64,000 bases of DNA from positions 1,240,001 through 1,304,000 of the forward strand of contig BSBN01000829.1 of assembly GCA_027924645.1 (NCBI GenBank). Reading direction: 5' to 3'. Shown piece after piece: positions 19,943 through 32,830 of this stretch. Each line of letters opens with the position of its first letter. Positions within the stretch are counted from its first letter, which is position 1. The position numbers and the translations under genes are program-made. The notes beneath the pieces are model-generated. The model was not told the DNA's origin and made no database searches. It worked only from the letters and a program-made list of their open reading frames with translations. This stretch comes from Cunninghamia lanceolata. Its lineage: Eukaryota > Streptophyta > Pinopsida > Cupressales > Cupressaceae.

Positions 19943-20599
19943 GGGATGGTAGTCTAGATGAAGGGTAGGTACTGTTCCTAAAATAAGCTTACATGTTGTT
20001 TTCCTACAATAGTACCTACAATAGCTAGCATTAGTTTGACATTTAGATATATCAAAACAAGTAGTGAAAACTAAAATGATTGAACATACCATAGATTGGT
20101 GAGTTCGCCTAGTTGTTTGCTTTTGTTGAGGAGACTTATAGGGATGAAGGCACATAAAAAAAGGGTTCAAGAGTACTATAGAAATAAAAAGCATTCTAAG
20201 TGAGAGAGGAGAAGAATAGATTCTCCTTTATTGTAAATTTTGAAGAACATATTCATTTTTTAGGGATTCTTAATGTTTTACAAATTTTAAGGTTTTTTTT
20301 ATTTTTCTAATTTTTATGGTTTTTCTGGAGATTTTACAAAGGTTTGATTTGACACTCCTTGAGGTCTTTTGAAGACCTATTTTTATTGAAGAGATTTATA
20401 CCCTTGCCCCCTTGCATGGGGAGACTTGTACACTTGAGTACATAGTTTTTCTCTTTTGACTTATTAGAGGAGTGACTTGTGCTCAAACATTGTTTTGCAA
20501 ATGAGACCTCATTGGTTGAGATCTATACGTAGCTTTAGTTGACATCTTGTACTTCAATTTCCCTCTTGTGCATATGGTTGGCTAGAGCTTTTATTTTTC
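19943..20599. other. Spacer between a minus-strand element end and the LINE
   Basis: No coding motif. A T-rich run at 20291-20316 could be the poly-A tail of the minus-strand LINE whose RNase H ends near 20600, giving a 3' UTR of about 300 bp; no duplication was found to confirm it. Confidence 0.35.
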
Positions 20600-20848
20600 T
20601 TATGAGAATGCATACCTAAGATGATCGCATATGGATGATGCAATTTGTTTTTGTCTTTTTCTATTATGAATGACATGTGATGTGTTTGGATGTGATTGAA
20701 ACTGATCAAGAGAGTGATAATCTATATCTATAGATTGTTGGCACATTTGATAGGCTAAATTAGCCAGTGAATCTGCAACTTCATTATCCTCTCTGTATGT
20801 GTGTCCATACAAGAATTCTTCAAATCAATCTATTATCTCCTACACTTC
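20600..20848 (-). pseudogene. LINE RNase H domain, C-terminal half (split by gypsy-2)
   Basis: Minus-strand codons give FEEFLYGHTYREDNEVAD then SLANLA, the end of a plant RVT_3-type RNase H, with the usual H-x-YRE-x-N-x-x-AD signature. Upstream in frame are a TAG and a TGA. The N-terminal half is at 33691-34050. When gypsy-2 and one 5-bp copy of the target are ignored, the two halves are in frame across the junction. It is the C-terminal end of a non-LTR element ORF2. Confidence 0.8.
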
Positions 20849-21705
20849 TGATGTAGGAGCATCCCTAGTTCAAGAGCAATCTACATCAACCAAAAACATT
20901 TGCATTGTAGTTTTTTTGTAGTTCAGTTTGTTTCTTTTCTTTTTTTAGTTCAGTTCAGGCAGTTCAGTCAGTAGCAGTTTTTGTATTTTGGTTCGCATTC
21001 TACTGCAGTAACATTCTAGATCTTGTGGAGCTAGACTTAATATCTTGATTCACTCATCTACATAATATCCATAATTTAGAACATTTGGATTAAGAACTGG
21101 AAAGATATCTCTATCAGAAGATTGACTATTTTCTCATAACAGAGAATCCTGACAACCTCTTGTAATCAGCTAAAGGAGAAGACTTGCAAAGCACTTCCTA
21201 ACTTGTGGAGCATAATTGCAAATCATTCAATGTTGTTTGGTTTGTGGCTAACCTTCCCCAAGATCTGCAAATTATTTCATGCATTTGTGGAAGTGTTCTA
21301 CATGATTAGGTCTGACCTATCCATGTACACACATTATAGCTCTTCATTGGAGTTTGTGATCTTCCTTGGCCAATGCGGAGGAATCTATTGCTCCGGAGAT
21401 GATATATATTGATGTAATAGATCTCTAGGAAAGTAGTGATTTACAGAGAGATAGTTCATAGTTTAGATTTTATGCGAAGGAGCTTCAAAGCTATATCTTG
21501 TGCATATTCTATCATTCTGAAATTAGGCTTGTGAGCCCTAATTGTAAGCCCGCATGATGTCAACCAGATTGTATTTGAATTCTATGATATACTGAATGAT
21601 TGAATCTGCATTTGCTTTATATCTTTGAGTTGTTTCCATTGTGTTTACTCTTGCTGCATGGTCTGGACAGTTCATTCTATGAACCCTCCTACTATGATTG
21701 CACCA
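20849..21705 (+). repeat. Gypsy-2 5' LTR
   Basis: 857 bp, starts TGATGTAGGAGCATCCC and ends GATTGCACCA, two bases before the primer site. The start resembles the gag-protease element's TGGTGCAGGAGCACC. Confidence 0.9.
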
Positions 21706-21707
21706 AG

Positions 21708-21720
21708 TGGTATCAGAGTG
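21708..21720 (+). promoter_or_regulatory. Gypsy-2 primer-binding site
   Basis: TGGTATCAGAGTG, complementary to initiator tRNA-Met apart from its last bases. Confidence 0.88.
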
Positions 21721-21905
21721 AAAGTTCAAATCTTTGGGAGAAAATTGAGCAAAGTTGGTGAAGGATTTATGTAAGATCTTGTTGTAAGTAGATTGTTGAT
21801 TTGAGGCAGGTTACTTGCGTCCTAGCCAATCATCAATTGTGAGGTAGTTGTCACCTTTTAACCTGAGCACCAAATTGAGGTAGTTTGCACTTGATCCTAG
21901 GAAGA

Positions 21906-23374
21906 ATGCCACCGAAGAGAGTTGCCGCTATTGGAACAATGGCTGGTAGAATGGATGAGATGATGGAAATGATGAAAATAATGAGGATTTGATTGGATGC
22001 TGTCAAAGAAGATAGGTGAAGAGCATTGACACCAAGACCTAATGTTGAAAGTGAAGATGAAGAAGAATTTCAATCTGTTGAACAAATTGGTGAAACCCTA
22101 GGAGGTGATGAAGAAGAAGAATTAGATCAAGTCAAGATGTTGTGAGCTATTTCAAAGATTGGAAAGATACCTAGAGTTGATGTACTAAATTATACTGGTA
22201 ATTTGAACCCTGAAGAATTGATTGACTAGATAAATGACATGGAAAAATACTTTGAATATGAATAAGTTGAAGATCCAGAGAAGGTGAAATTTGTAAAGAC
22301 AAAGTTGAAAGGACATACTGCTATATGGTGGAAAGAAGTTCAGTTGAATAGAAACAGAAGAAGAAAAGAAAAGATTACAAAATGGGATATGATGGTGATA
22401 GAATTGAAGAATCAGTTTATCCCTACTGACTATGAGTTGGAGTTGTTGAAAAGATTGCAAAACCTGAGACAAAAGGAGAATTTTGTGAAGGAGTATACTG
22501 AAGAATTTCATAAGATGATCATAAGGATAGGACATAGTGAAGAAATCTAGGAGAAAGTAGCTAGATACATCAATAGACTAAGATTGAACATTCAAGAAGA
22601 ACTAAGTTTGGAGAGGATGACATCTTTGGAGGAAGCATGCCAGTTTGCCCTGAAAGTTGAAGAAAACTGTTGAATAAGAGACATGATTAGAGACAAAGAG
22701 GTAGAGGAGGTGAATTTCAGAGAGGTAGAACATTTTCTGGAGGAGATAGATCACATCCGGAGTAGAACAAGTTTGACAACACATTCAAGAAGGATGACAG
22801 AGATAATAATGCATATCAGAGAGATGACATAAACTTTTACTAGGGAGGAAACCCTAGTGCATACTAGAATGAAGGATACAAAAGATAAGGAAGAGGATTT
22901 GATAAGAGAACATTCAAAGGCACTTGTTTTAAGTGTGGAGGTAAAGGACATAGAGCATTTGAATGTAATCAAGGGAGTACAAGTAAGAGAACTGAGAGCA
23001 GTGGAAGAGTAGCCTATATTGAAGAAGAACCTATTGGATCACCTAGTTTAGTTGGTAAACCAGAGAAAGGAGAATCACTTGTGACGAGGAGAGTACTATT
23101 TCAAGTAGAGGCACCTGAAGAACCACCACAGAGGAAAAGTTTGTTCAGAACCAGATGCAAATCAGGAGGTAAATGTTGTAAAGTTGTAATTGATAGTGGT
23201 AGTTTAGATAACCTAGTTTTAGAGGAGATGGTAACTAAGCTGAAGTTGGAAAGATGGAAACACCCTAAGCCCTATCAGATAGCATGGATTCATGATGATC
23301 ATAAGGTACTTGTGAGTGAATAATGTTTGGTGAAATTTCATATTGGATCTTATCATGATGAAGTCTTGTGTGAT
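21906..23374 (+). pseudogene. Gypsy-2 gag and first part of protease
   Basis: The ATG at 21906 starts MPPK, as in the gag-protease element. The gag domain (KTKLKGHTAIWWKEVQ; YTEEFHKM) lies at about 22150-22680. An intact CX2CX4HX4C knuckle, C-FK-C-GGKG-H-RAFE-C, is at 22925-22966. The protease keeps D-S-G (VVIDSGSLDNLV, Asp at 23192-23194). Coding breaks off at the Asp-Ile codons near 23374 where Copia-2 is inserted and resumes at 29677. Nonsense codons are scattered, several TAG where relatives have Gln or Trp (for example LID-stop-IN for LIDWI, and FY-stop-GG). Confidence 0.88.
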
Positions 23375-23379
23375 ATTAT

Positions 23380-24432
23380 TGAAAGGAAGCTAGGTGTGTG
23401 GAAATCACTTCCTACACTAATCTAAAGAGGAGAGAAGAGTACAAATTCTTTTTAATCCTTACAATTATAGATTGTAAATAACAACAATGGAGATATTGCA
23501 GCAAACACATACACACAGAAATGAGATAGAAGAGAGACATAAGATATACGTGGGGAAAACCCTTACAGGTGAAAAACCCCACACTCAAAAACATAGCACA
23601 AATGTATTCTGTAAACAATGAAGGTTACAATACAGTCACGGAGCCAATGCTCTTGCAAGAGTCTTTCACACTCATATTTGGAGACAAACCAGCAACATAA
23701 CAGTACCTATCAATCACATAATACATCTCCTCTCCAAAGCACCTACTTATATAGAAAATCCAAGGCAAAAATCACTCTATCTTGAGATGGGCGTCCAACA
23801 TTGCCTTGTGGCCCAAAACCGGCACTTATCAACACTTGTCCAACACTATAGGATGTTCCTAACACTTTTCAAGTCACCCCATCCCAAAGAGGTCACCTAT
23901 TCCCAAGATGGGTAATGACAAATGCTCTTACGACTCTTACAACCATCATAGAATTTGTCATAGCTGTCATAACTTACAGCTGTAAGAGAATCTATCATAC
24001 ACAGGCTATAAATAGCATATTATCTTACAACATGTCATAAGCCACCTTGGGGAGCCCAAAGATGCCTTCTTCCAAGATGCTTCTCGACACAGGTCCTCAC
24101 CTGTCATAGAATCTTCTATTTTTGACTCTTACATGCCATAGAACTGTCATAGGAATCTATCATGACCGTTTCGGTCAATATTCCCTTACATGCTATCCAA
24201 TATGCTAACACATGGAAAAATATTCCTACCACTAAGTGGGATGCCTATCTCCTCATGTGAGGACAAATTTACATGTGGTCATCTTCCATGTAGGATGACA
24301 CATCACCGTGCCAACTCCCACAAGATGACAATATAGGATTTGCATCCTAATTACACAATAGGCAATAAATAAATAAATACAATGAAAATAATACAAGGAA
24401 TTACCAAGGTTGAGACATCTTAATTCCCAAAA
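23380..24432 (-). repeat. Copia-2 3' LTR
   Basis: On the plus strand it starts TGAAAGGAAGCTAGG and ends TTCCCAAAA, where the other LTR has CCCAACA. The polypurine tract (minus strand TGTGGGAGAAT, 24433-24445) is adjacent. Relative to the other copy it has an extra stretch near 23545-23580. Confidence 0.9.
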
Positions 24433-24639
24433 TTCTCCCACATGTCGAATACCTTGTAAGAGCTAATAGAAATAATAGGATTTAACTGCTATAGGCCGAG
24501 AGGCCCATAGACTCCGAACACCATCTGAACTTCTATGTGCCCACTGGTTTCATCAATGCATTTGTAACATTCTTCAAAGTATCTACCTTCTCTAAATTGA
24601 CATTTCCATCCTCTACCATGTCTCAGACAAAGTGAAACT

Positions 24640-26040
24640 GTACATCAATATGCTTTGTTCTAGAAAGGAAAGTTAGATTCTATGCTAGACAAATCGCAAT
24701 TTGACTCACAACAAATTCGTAATTTGTCCTACATCAACACCAATATTTGAACATAATCTCTTAAGACAAATGGCTTCCTTACAAGAATGAGTTTCTACCA
24801 TATACTCAGCTTCTGTCATGGACAAAGCAACCACAGGTTGTCGCTTACTCATCCAACTAATTACACCACCGAACATAGTGAACACATAGGCACTAGTGGA
24901 TCTCCTGCTATCAATGTCACCTGCGCAATCAGAATCCACAAATGCATGAATACAAACTGAATAAGGAGATCCTGTACCATTACCATGATAGAATATGGAA
25001 TACTTAGAAGTACTCCTCAAATATTTGAACACTCACTTAACTGTATCCCAATGTACCTGTCTAGGATTAGCCATAAATCAACTAAGGACTCCTACTACTT
25101 GGGCAATGTCTGGTCTTGTGTAGACCATAACATACATTAAATTGCCAACAACACTAGCATAAGGTACTCTACTCATGTCCTCCACCTCACTAGGAGATTT
25201 TGGACAATCACTAGCAGACAACTTTGTCACCAATGAAATAGGAACACACAATGGTCTACAATCTGCCATGATGAACCTATCCAACATGGTCTTCACATAC
25301 TTACTCTGGCTTAACCAAAGTTTTCTGTTATCTCTGTCTCTTCTGATTTCCATTCCTAGAATGTACCTGGCTACCCCTAGATTTTTCATCTCAAACTATG
25401 CTGACAACTGAGACTTCAAATCAGAAATCATATTCTTACCATTCCCAATCAACAACATACCATCAACATACAATGCAATAATGAGAATGCAATCATTGTC
25501 AACCTTGTAGTACACACAATGATTAGATTTCAATCTTAGAAATCTAATGGACAACACAAAGGCATCAAATTTCATATACCACATCCTAGGAGACTACTTC
25601 AAACCATACAAAGACTTCTTCAACTTGTAAACCAAATTTTCTTTACCTTTCTCTATGTAATGCTCTGGCTGTGACATGTAAATATCTTCCTCCAAATCAC
25701 CATGAAGGAAAGTTGTCTTCACATCTATCTATTCTACCTCTAAGTCATAAGAAGCTACAAGAGATAAAAAGAATTGAATGGATGTTAGCTTTGCAATGGG
25801 AGATAAATTTTCACCATAATCAATTCCCTTCACTTGTGAGTACCCCTTCGCAACCAATCTAGCCTTGTACTTTTCAACACTGCCATCTGCATCGAATTTC
25901 TGTTTAAACACCCATTTGCATCCAACGGGTTTCCATCCTTTAGGAAAAGGCACCAAGTCCCATGTTTTATTCTTCTCCAAAGAAGCCATCTCATCCTCCA
26001 TGGCCTCCTTCTAAGAACCTACATCTTTCATGCCCATAGC
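24640..26040 (-). pseudogene. Copia-2 reverse transcriptase and RNase H
   Basis: RT begins with [18 protein letters not shown] (about 25980), keeps [32 protein letters not shown] and SLYGLK, and has Y-V-D-G where the catalytic Y-V-D-D should be (near 25470), so the second catalytic Asp is gone. RNase H (SVCIHAFVDSDCAGD; SMTEAEYM) spans about 25032-24706. In-frame stops occur after LEVE, LYGLK, QLSA, GVLS and DTVK, several TAG at expected Gln or Trp codons. Confidence 0.92.
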
Positions 26041-27860
26041 CTCTTTCACAGTTCTAGGCTCATCAGTGTTAGTAAGGCAAAAGCACAACTAGAATCAAGT
26101 AATGAATAACCAAACCTATCAAGTTTCTTTCTTGTTCATGTAGACCTCCTCAATGGCTGAGATTGAGGTTCTACTTCTTCTTCTAAGCTTTTAGAGCTGC
26201 TAGAGCTCTCCTCATCATTAGGTCTTACAGGGTCTGTCGGTTCAGTCTTTTCAGGGGTAGAAGGAAACTGAACCACATCTTCTTTCTTTTCTATCTGTTC
26301 TAGCTATAGAACAACAGAAGATGGTGTTATCTCTCTAAAGATAACACTTCTGCTATATAACACTTTTTCAGCCATAGGATCCAAAAGCTTGTATCCTTTC
26401 ACAGTAATGCCATAGCCAATGAAAATAAACTCAACAGCCTTGTTCTCCAATTTAGACCATTTCTGACTAGGCACATGTGCATATGCCTCACAACTAAAAA
26501 CACAAAGATGTCTAATTGAAGGCTTCTTACCAGACCACAGCTCCATAGGTGTCTTACTAATAAGAGTTAATGAAGGAGACCTATTTACCAAGTAGTAAGC
26601 AGTGGATATAGCTTCAGCCCAAAACTTTTGTTTGAGGCTTGCTCCACTAAGCATACTCCTAGCCTTCTCCATCAGTGTCCTGTTCATCCTATTTGCAACT
26701 TCATTTTGCTATAGAGTGTATGGAATTGTCTTATGTCTTTTAATCTCTTGCTCTTTACAGAACTTATCAAACTTTGCCGAACAAAACTCACCACCGTTAT
26801 CAGTTCTCAAACACTTAATCTTTTTACTAGTCTAATTTTTAGCAAAGGTTTTAAACTCTTTAAACCGACTAAAGACTTCAGTCTTTCTTCTGATAAAATA
26901 AACCCATGTCATTCTACTATAATCATCTATGAAAGATACAAAATATATAGATTTGGAAATCAAAGGAACATTAATAGGACCAAACACATCAAAATGAATA
27001 AGATCCAATACACTAGAAGACTTGCGAGAGCTAGAGTAAAACTTAACATGGTTTTGCTTTCCATATACACAATGTTTGCAAAAGTCAAACTCAAGATTAC
27101 AATCATTTAACCTCTCAATGCGGTTTTTATTTTTTAGGGTTTTAAGACCCTTCTCACCAATGTGGCCATATCTCAAATGCCATAACATAGTCTTTTCACT
27201 AGGAAGCTTAACTTTAGAAGCATGTGTACTACCATCAGAATGTGTTACAACAGATTTCTTCACTACTCATTCAAATGGTGGGGATGAAGTGACTGCAGCT
27301 CTTTTCTTCGAGTCAGAAGAACTATTGCACTATGTAGTGCATGCCTCTAGCTGAAACAAAGTACCTCTCCAAGTACCCTTCGCAAGCACCATAGATCCTC
27401 TAGTCATCTTGCATCTATCCTTCAAAAAGACAACTTGCACACCTGCATCACTCAACATACTTACAGAAAGTAGGTTCTATGCCAATCCCAGGATGTGCAT
27501 AACCCCAGTGATCCCGTTCACTCATCCATCAAGGAATCAGATTAAGACTCTTCCACGACTAACAATCTTTAGATGAGAATTGTCACCTAAGCACACTCTT
27601 CTACCATTGAACTCTTCATACTTCATGAACCAGCTTCGATGCAAGGTCATGTGGAATGAAGCACCAGAATCAGTCAACCACATATCATCAGATGCATGGG
27701 TGGCCAGGGATGCGATGAAGGCATCACCATCGTCTTGTGACTTGTCAGAATTTGAATTAGTGGCGTTCTTCTTTTTCTTTTTCTTTTCCTCTTTGCATTC
27801 CTTTCAAAAATGTCCCATTTTCCCACAGTTCTAATAGAGAACCATGGACATTCTAGAGAT
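26041..27860 (-). pseudogene. Copia-2 protease and integrase
   Basis: The protease D-S-G is intact (MWLTDSGASFHMT, near 27680). GAG-pre-integrase has MLWHLRYGHIGEKGL and CKHCVYGK (27170-27060). The integrase core shows DLIHFDVFGP, IDDYSRMTWVYF and LRTDNGGEF, and the Glu region is altered (NEVANRMNRTLMEKAR). The C-terminal part, SVIFRE, follows to about 26300. A TAG separates the last two core motifs. Frame changes occur between the zinc-knuckle region and protease. Confidence 0.9.
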
Positions 27861-28531
27861 TTGGATCTCCCACGGGATTTGGATTTGCCCTTTTCACCTT
27901 TCTTGTCCTTCTTCTTCCCTTTCTCTTTGGGTCTTCCACAAACCGCAAGAGCCTCTTTGGCTGACTCAGTTGTCTTTCTCTACATTTCTTCAGATAATAG
28001 TGAAGACATTACCTCATCCATCTTGAAAGTGGTTGTAGTGCTTCCGATGGCCATGACAAGATGATCCCATGAATCTGGCAAAGAAAAAAGTAGGGTCATA
28101 CACCAATCCTCCTATTTCATTTTCACACCCATAGATGTCAACTGTGCAACAATCATGTTGAAAGCATTCATATGGTCCACAACAGATCCTCTGTCTTCTA
28201 TCTTTAGAGAAAACAACTTCTTTTTCAAAAAGAGCTTGTTCACTAAGGACTTGGCCTGATAAACATCTCCCAACTTCTTCCAAAGAGTATTGACAGTCTT
28301 CTCCTCATGGATATTCAATAGGACAGAGTTAGCTAGACAAAGTCTTATGAGACCCTTAGGCTTCTGATCTTTGAGGTCCCAATCAGCTTGTGACATTGTC
28401 ATAGGTTTTGTTCCATCAATGGTTTCCCATAGGTCATGATCAACAAGTAGATCTTCCATCTTGAGTTTCCACAACTCAAAATTTGTGCCATTGAACTTCT
28501 CCACCTCTACTCTTCCAGATGTGGTTGTCAT
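27861..28531 (-). pseudogene. Copia-2 gag
   Basis: The likely start ATG is at 28531 (MTTTSGRVEVEKFNG), a typical copia gag opening just inside the primer site; an upstream in-frame ATG at 28576 is less likely. The UBN2-type domain runs through WKLKMEDLLVDHDLW and LWKKLGDVYQAKSL. A TAG at about 28112-28114 breaks the frame, after which gag residues (PDSWDHLVMAIG) continue. The zinc knuckle near 27800-27840 is degenerate (CGKMGHF is visible), next to a Lys-rich run. Confidence 0.88.
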
Positions 28532-28634
28532 CTCCTTCCTACAATAAGATATAGAATACTCTACATAGACTCCCACTCAACCTAAGATTAGCCCAAAAAA
28601 CCCCTACCTAGTAGCTAGAACCAAAATTGGTCAA

Positions 28635-28646
28635 GCTTTGATACCA
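28635..28646 (-). promoter_or_regulatory. Copia-2 primer-binding site
   Basis: On the minus strand TGGTATCAAAGC lies two bases inside the 5' LTR. It is complementary to initiator tRNA-Met and confirms orientation. Confidence 0.9.
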
Positions 28647-28648
28647 TC

Positions 28649-29676
28649 TGAAAGGAAGCTAGGTGTGCGGAAATTACTTTCTACACTAATCTAAAGAGGA
28701 GAGAAGAGTGCAAATTCTTTTTAATCCTTAAAATTAAGGATTGTTAACAAAAACAATGGAGATATTACAACAAACACATACACACAGAAATGAGACAGAA
28801 GAGAGAGACACACACTCCAAAACACCACACTCCAAAACATAGCTCAAATGTATTTTGTAAATAATGAAGGTTACAATATAGTCACAGAGCCAATGCTCTT
28901 ACAAGAGTCTTCAACACTCATATCTAGAGACAAACTGGTAGCATAACAGTACCTATCAATCACATAATACATCTCCTCTCCAAAGCATCTCTTTATATAG
29001 AAAATACAAGGCAAAAATGGCTCTATCTTGAGATGGGCGTCCAACATGGCCTTATGGACCAAAACCCATGTCTATGGACACTTGTCCAACATTGTAGGAT
29101 GTTCTTGACACTTGTCAAGTCACATCATCCCCAAGAGGTCACCTATTCCCAAGATGGGTAATGACAGATGCTTTTACGACTTTTACAACTGTCAGAATCT
29201 GTCATAGCTATCATAACTTACATCTATAAGAGAATCTATCATACTCAGGCTATAAATAGCATATTCTCTTACAACATGTCATAACCCACCTTGGGGCACC
29301 CAAAGATGCCCTCTTCCAAGATGCTTCTCGACACATGTCCTCACCTGTCATAGAATCTTCTATTTCTGACTCTTACGTGTCATAGAACTATCATAGGAAT
29401 TTGTCATGACCGTTTTGGTCAATATTCCCTTACACACTATCTAAGATGCTGACACATGGAAAAATATTCCTACCACTAAGTGGGATGCCTATCTCCTCAT
29501 GTGAGGACAAATTTACATGTGGTCATCTTCCCTGTAGGATGACAGATCACCGTGCCAACTCCCACAAGATGAAAACATAGGATTTGCATCCTAATTACAC
29601 AATAGGCAATAAATAAATAAATACAATGAAAATAATACAAGGAATTATCAAGGTTGAGACACCTTAATTCCCAACA
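28649..29676 (-). repeat. Copia-2 5' LTR
   Basis: 1,028 bp. On the minus strand it starts TGTTGGGAATTAAGG and ends CCTTTCA. It pairs with 23380-24432. Confidence 0.92.
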
Positions 29677-32600
29677 ATTACGCCTATGGATGTATGCCAT
29701 ATTTTGTTGGGTAGACCTTGGTAGTATGATAGAAAAGTTGTGCATGATGGGAGAAAGAATATATACACTATAACATCAAATGGGAAGAGAATTACTTTGA
29801 TTCCTTTGGAAGATGATCCTAAGAATGAAGTATGTGGAAATGCTAGAATCTATTTGGTAGATGGAAGAAAATTTTTGTATGGTTTGAGACATGAGAATAT
29901 GTGTTATGCTTTGATTCCTAACAAGTCAGAAACATTGAAGAAGGAGACTGAAGAATCACAACCAGAGGAGATAAAGGAGTTGATGACAGAGTATGAAGAC
30001 ATCATATCAGACAATGTACCTGAAGGATTGCCACCAATCAGGATTATCAGTCATCACATTGATCTTATACCGGGAGCTAGTTTGCCTAACAAAGTAGCAC
30101 ATAGAATGACACTAACAGAGAATGATGAATTGCATAGATAGATACAAGAGCTGTTGAAGAAAGGTTTGATCAGAGAAAGCTTGAGTCCTTGTGCAGTACC
30201 TACAGTGTTAGCACCTAATAAAGATGGAAAGTGGAGAATGTGTACTGACTCTAGAGCAATAAAAAAATCACAGTTAAGTATAGATTTCCTTTACCTAGGA
30301 TGGATGATATCATGGATTGTTTGAGTGGAGCAAAATATTTCACAAAGATAGATTTGAAGAGTGGATACCATCATATTAGAATCAGAGAAGGAGATGAATG
30401 GAAGACTGCTTTTAAGACAAATAAATGATTGTATGAGTGCTTAATGATGCCTTTTGGATTGACAAATGCACCGAGTACTTTCATGAGATTGATGAATGAA
30501 GTCTTGAAGAAATTCTTGGGTAAGTTTGTGATTGTATACTTTGATGATATTCTGATTTTCAGTGAGACAAAAGAGGAATATTTGTGGCATATTAGACAAG
30601 TTTTGCAGAGTTTGAGAGAAGAGAAATTGTTGATAAACATCAAGAAGTGTAGTTTCATGAAGGAAGAATTGGTATATTTTGGATTTGTGATTTCTGCGGA
30701 AGGATTGAAGATGGACCCTAAGGAAGTGAGAAATTGTTGAATGGCCTACACCAAAGAGCATTGGAGAAGTTAGATCATTTCATGGATTGGCTAGTTTCTA
30801 CCAGAAGTTCATCAAAAATTTTAGTTCAGTATGTAACTCTATGACAGAGACAATGAGAGATGATAGAAAAGACTTTAAGTGGACATCAGGAACGGATAAA
30901 AGTTTTGAGTTGTTGAAGAAGAAAGTGACAAAGCAACCTGTTTTAGAATTACGAGATTTCAATAAGGTATTTCAAGTTGATTGTGATGCAAGTGGAAATG
31001 CAATTGGAGTAGTGTTAATTCAAGAAGGTGGACCTATAGCATATTTCAGCGAGAAGTTGATTGATGCAAGAAGAAGATATTCAGTTTATGATCAAGAGTT
31101 CTATGCCATAATTCAAGCCATGAAGAAGTGGAGACATTATTTGTTGTCTAAGGAGTTTGTATTGTACACAAATCCTCAAGATTTACAATATTTGAATAGT
31201 CAAGGTAAGGTGAATCAGAGACATATGAGATGGGTAGAGTTCATGTAGAGTAAAACTTTTGTATTAAAGCATAAGAGTGGAAAATCAAACAAAGTTGTTG
31301 ATGCATTGAGTAGGAGAATAAACTTGTTGACAGAGATGAGAGTTGAAGTGTTGGGATTTGATGAATTGAAAAACATGTATGAGGGAGACACTAATTTTGT
31401 AGAACCTTGGAAAGCATGTAAGGAACCTGCTGTGATAGATAGAAGTAAGTGGTTGGACTATTTCATTCAAGAAGATATGTTGTTCAGAGGAAATCAGTTG
31501 TGCATACCTAGAAGTTCAATGAGAGATAATTTGATCAAGGAGAAACATAGTGGTGGATTGGCAAGACATTTTGGCATTGATAAAATAGTGGCTTTAGTGA
31601 GTTAACACTACTATTAGCCTCGGATAAATAAGAATGTTAGGAATTTGTGTAGAGTTGTAGAGTTTGTCAAGTTGCAAAAGGGAGTAGTTAGAATACTGGG
31701 TTGTATAAACCTTTGACAGTACCAGAGAAACCTTGGGAAGACATAAGTATAGATGTTGTAATGGGATTGCCTAAGACACAGAGAGGACATGATTCAATAT
31801 TTGTAGTGGTGGATAGATTTTAAAAAATGGCTCATTTCATACCTTGTAAGAAGACAATTGATGCAGTGCATGTAGCAAACCTATGTTTCAAGGAGATTGT
31901 GAGATTGCATGGATTACCTAAGAGTATAATTTCAGACAGACACCAGATTTCTTGGATACTTTTGGAAGACACTTTGGAAGAAGATGAAGACAAATTTGAA
32001 GTTTAGTTCACCATTTCATCCATAGACTAATGGACATACAGAGGTAGTGAATAGGAGTTTGGGAAACTTGTTGAGATGTTTGGTTGGAGAGAAGGCAGGA
32101 GATTGGGATTTGATTCTTTCACAAGTAGAGTTTGCATACAACAATTCAATGAATAGGAGTACCAGAAGAACACCTTTTGAGATTGTTACCGGAGTGAATC
32201 CTAGAGGAGTTACAGAATTGAGAGATATTAGTATGGAAGAAAAGAGAAGTGTAGAAGCAGAAGAATTTGTAGAACATATGAAGACAATGCATGATCAGGT
32301 GAAGAAGCATTTGGGAGAGATGAGAAGCAAATATAAAGAGAAAGAAGATGAGAAGAGAATACACAAAGAATTTTCAGCTAGAGATGAAGTGATGGTATAC
32401 TTAAGAAAAGAAAGATTTCCAGTTGGGACATATAACAAATTGAAGATGAAGAAGTTTGGACCTTGTAGGATACTTAGAAAATTTGATTCAGGCAATGTAT
32501 ATGAAGTGGAGTTGCTAGAGACATTGAGCATATCACCTATTTTTAACATTGTAGACCTATACCAGTATCATGAAGCAAAGTTCAGTGATAGCATGGCAGA

Positions 32601-32800
32601 AGACTTGAGGAAGTAGTTACCACAACAAGCACCAGAGCAGATTGAAGACATTTTGGACAACCGAATTAGACGCAACACTAGAGGAAGATAGTACACAAAA
32701 TATCTTGTGAAGTGGAAAGGAAGACCGGAAGAAGATTCATCATGGATTTCTCAGGCTGAGGTAGATTATCTTAGTTTCCCTCTAGCCCCGACAAAGTGAG
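29677..32800 (+). pseudogene. Gypsy-2 protease end, RT, RNase H, integrase and chromodomain
   Basis: Coding resumes with TPMDVCHILLGRPW. RT follows ([48 protein letters not shown]), with intact Y-F-D-D at 30537-30548. RNase H has FQVDCDASGNAIGVVL (about 30970). Integrase keeps [16 protein letters not shown] and a final NRSLGNLLRC block; the region between has a frameshift and small deletion near 31940-32040. The GPCRILRKFDSGNVYEVEL segment follows, then a chromodomain (YTKYLVKWKGRPEEDSSWI, 32690-32755). Breaks include TAG at 30139, TGA near 30426, and frameshifts near 30262 and 30740. Chromodomains direct integration to marked heterochromatin. Confidence 0.92.
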
Positions 32801-32830
32801 GGACTCACTTTTTCAAAACCCCCAGATGTC

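Larger units (their letters stand above)
23380..29676 (-). mobile_element. Copia-2: complete Ty1/copia element nested antisense in gypsy-2
   Basis: LTRs at 23380-24432 and 28649-29676 flank gag, protease, integrase, RT and RNase H on the minus strand. The primer site and polypurine tract lie where minus orientation requires. The duplication reads ATTAT (23375-23379) on the left and ATTAC (29677-29681) on the right, a single transition. It sits inside the protease of gypsy-2. LTR divergence is about 6-7% by eye. The element is inactive. Confidence 0.94.

Noticed and set aside
24700..27400. Plus-strand open stretches inside Copia-2 (for example 26733-27110 and 27580-27834)
   Set aside because: They are antisense to clear integrase, protease and gag motifs on the minus strand and show no motif of their own.
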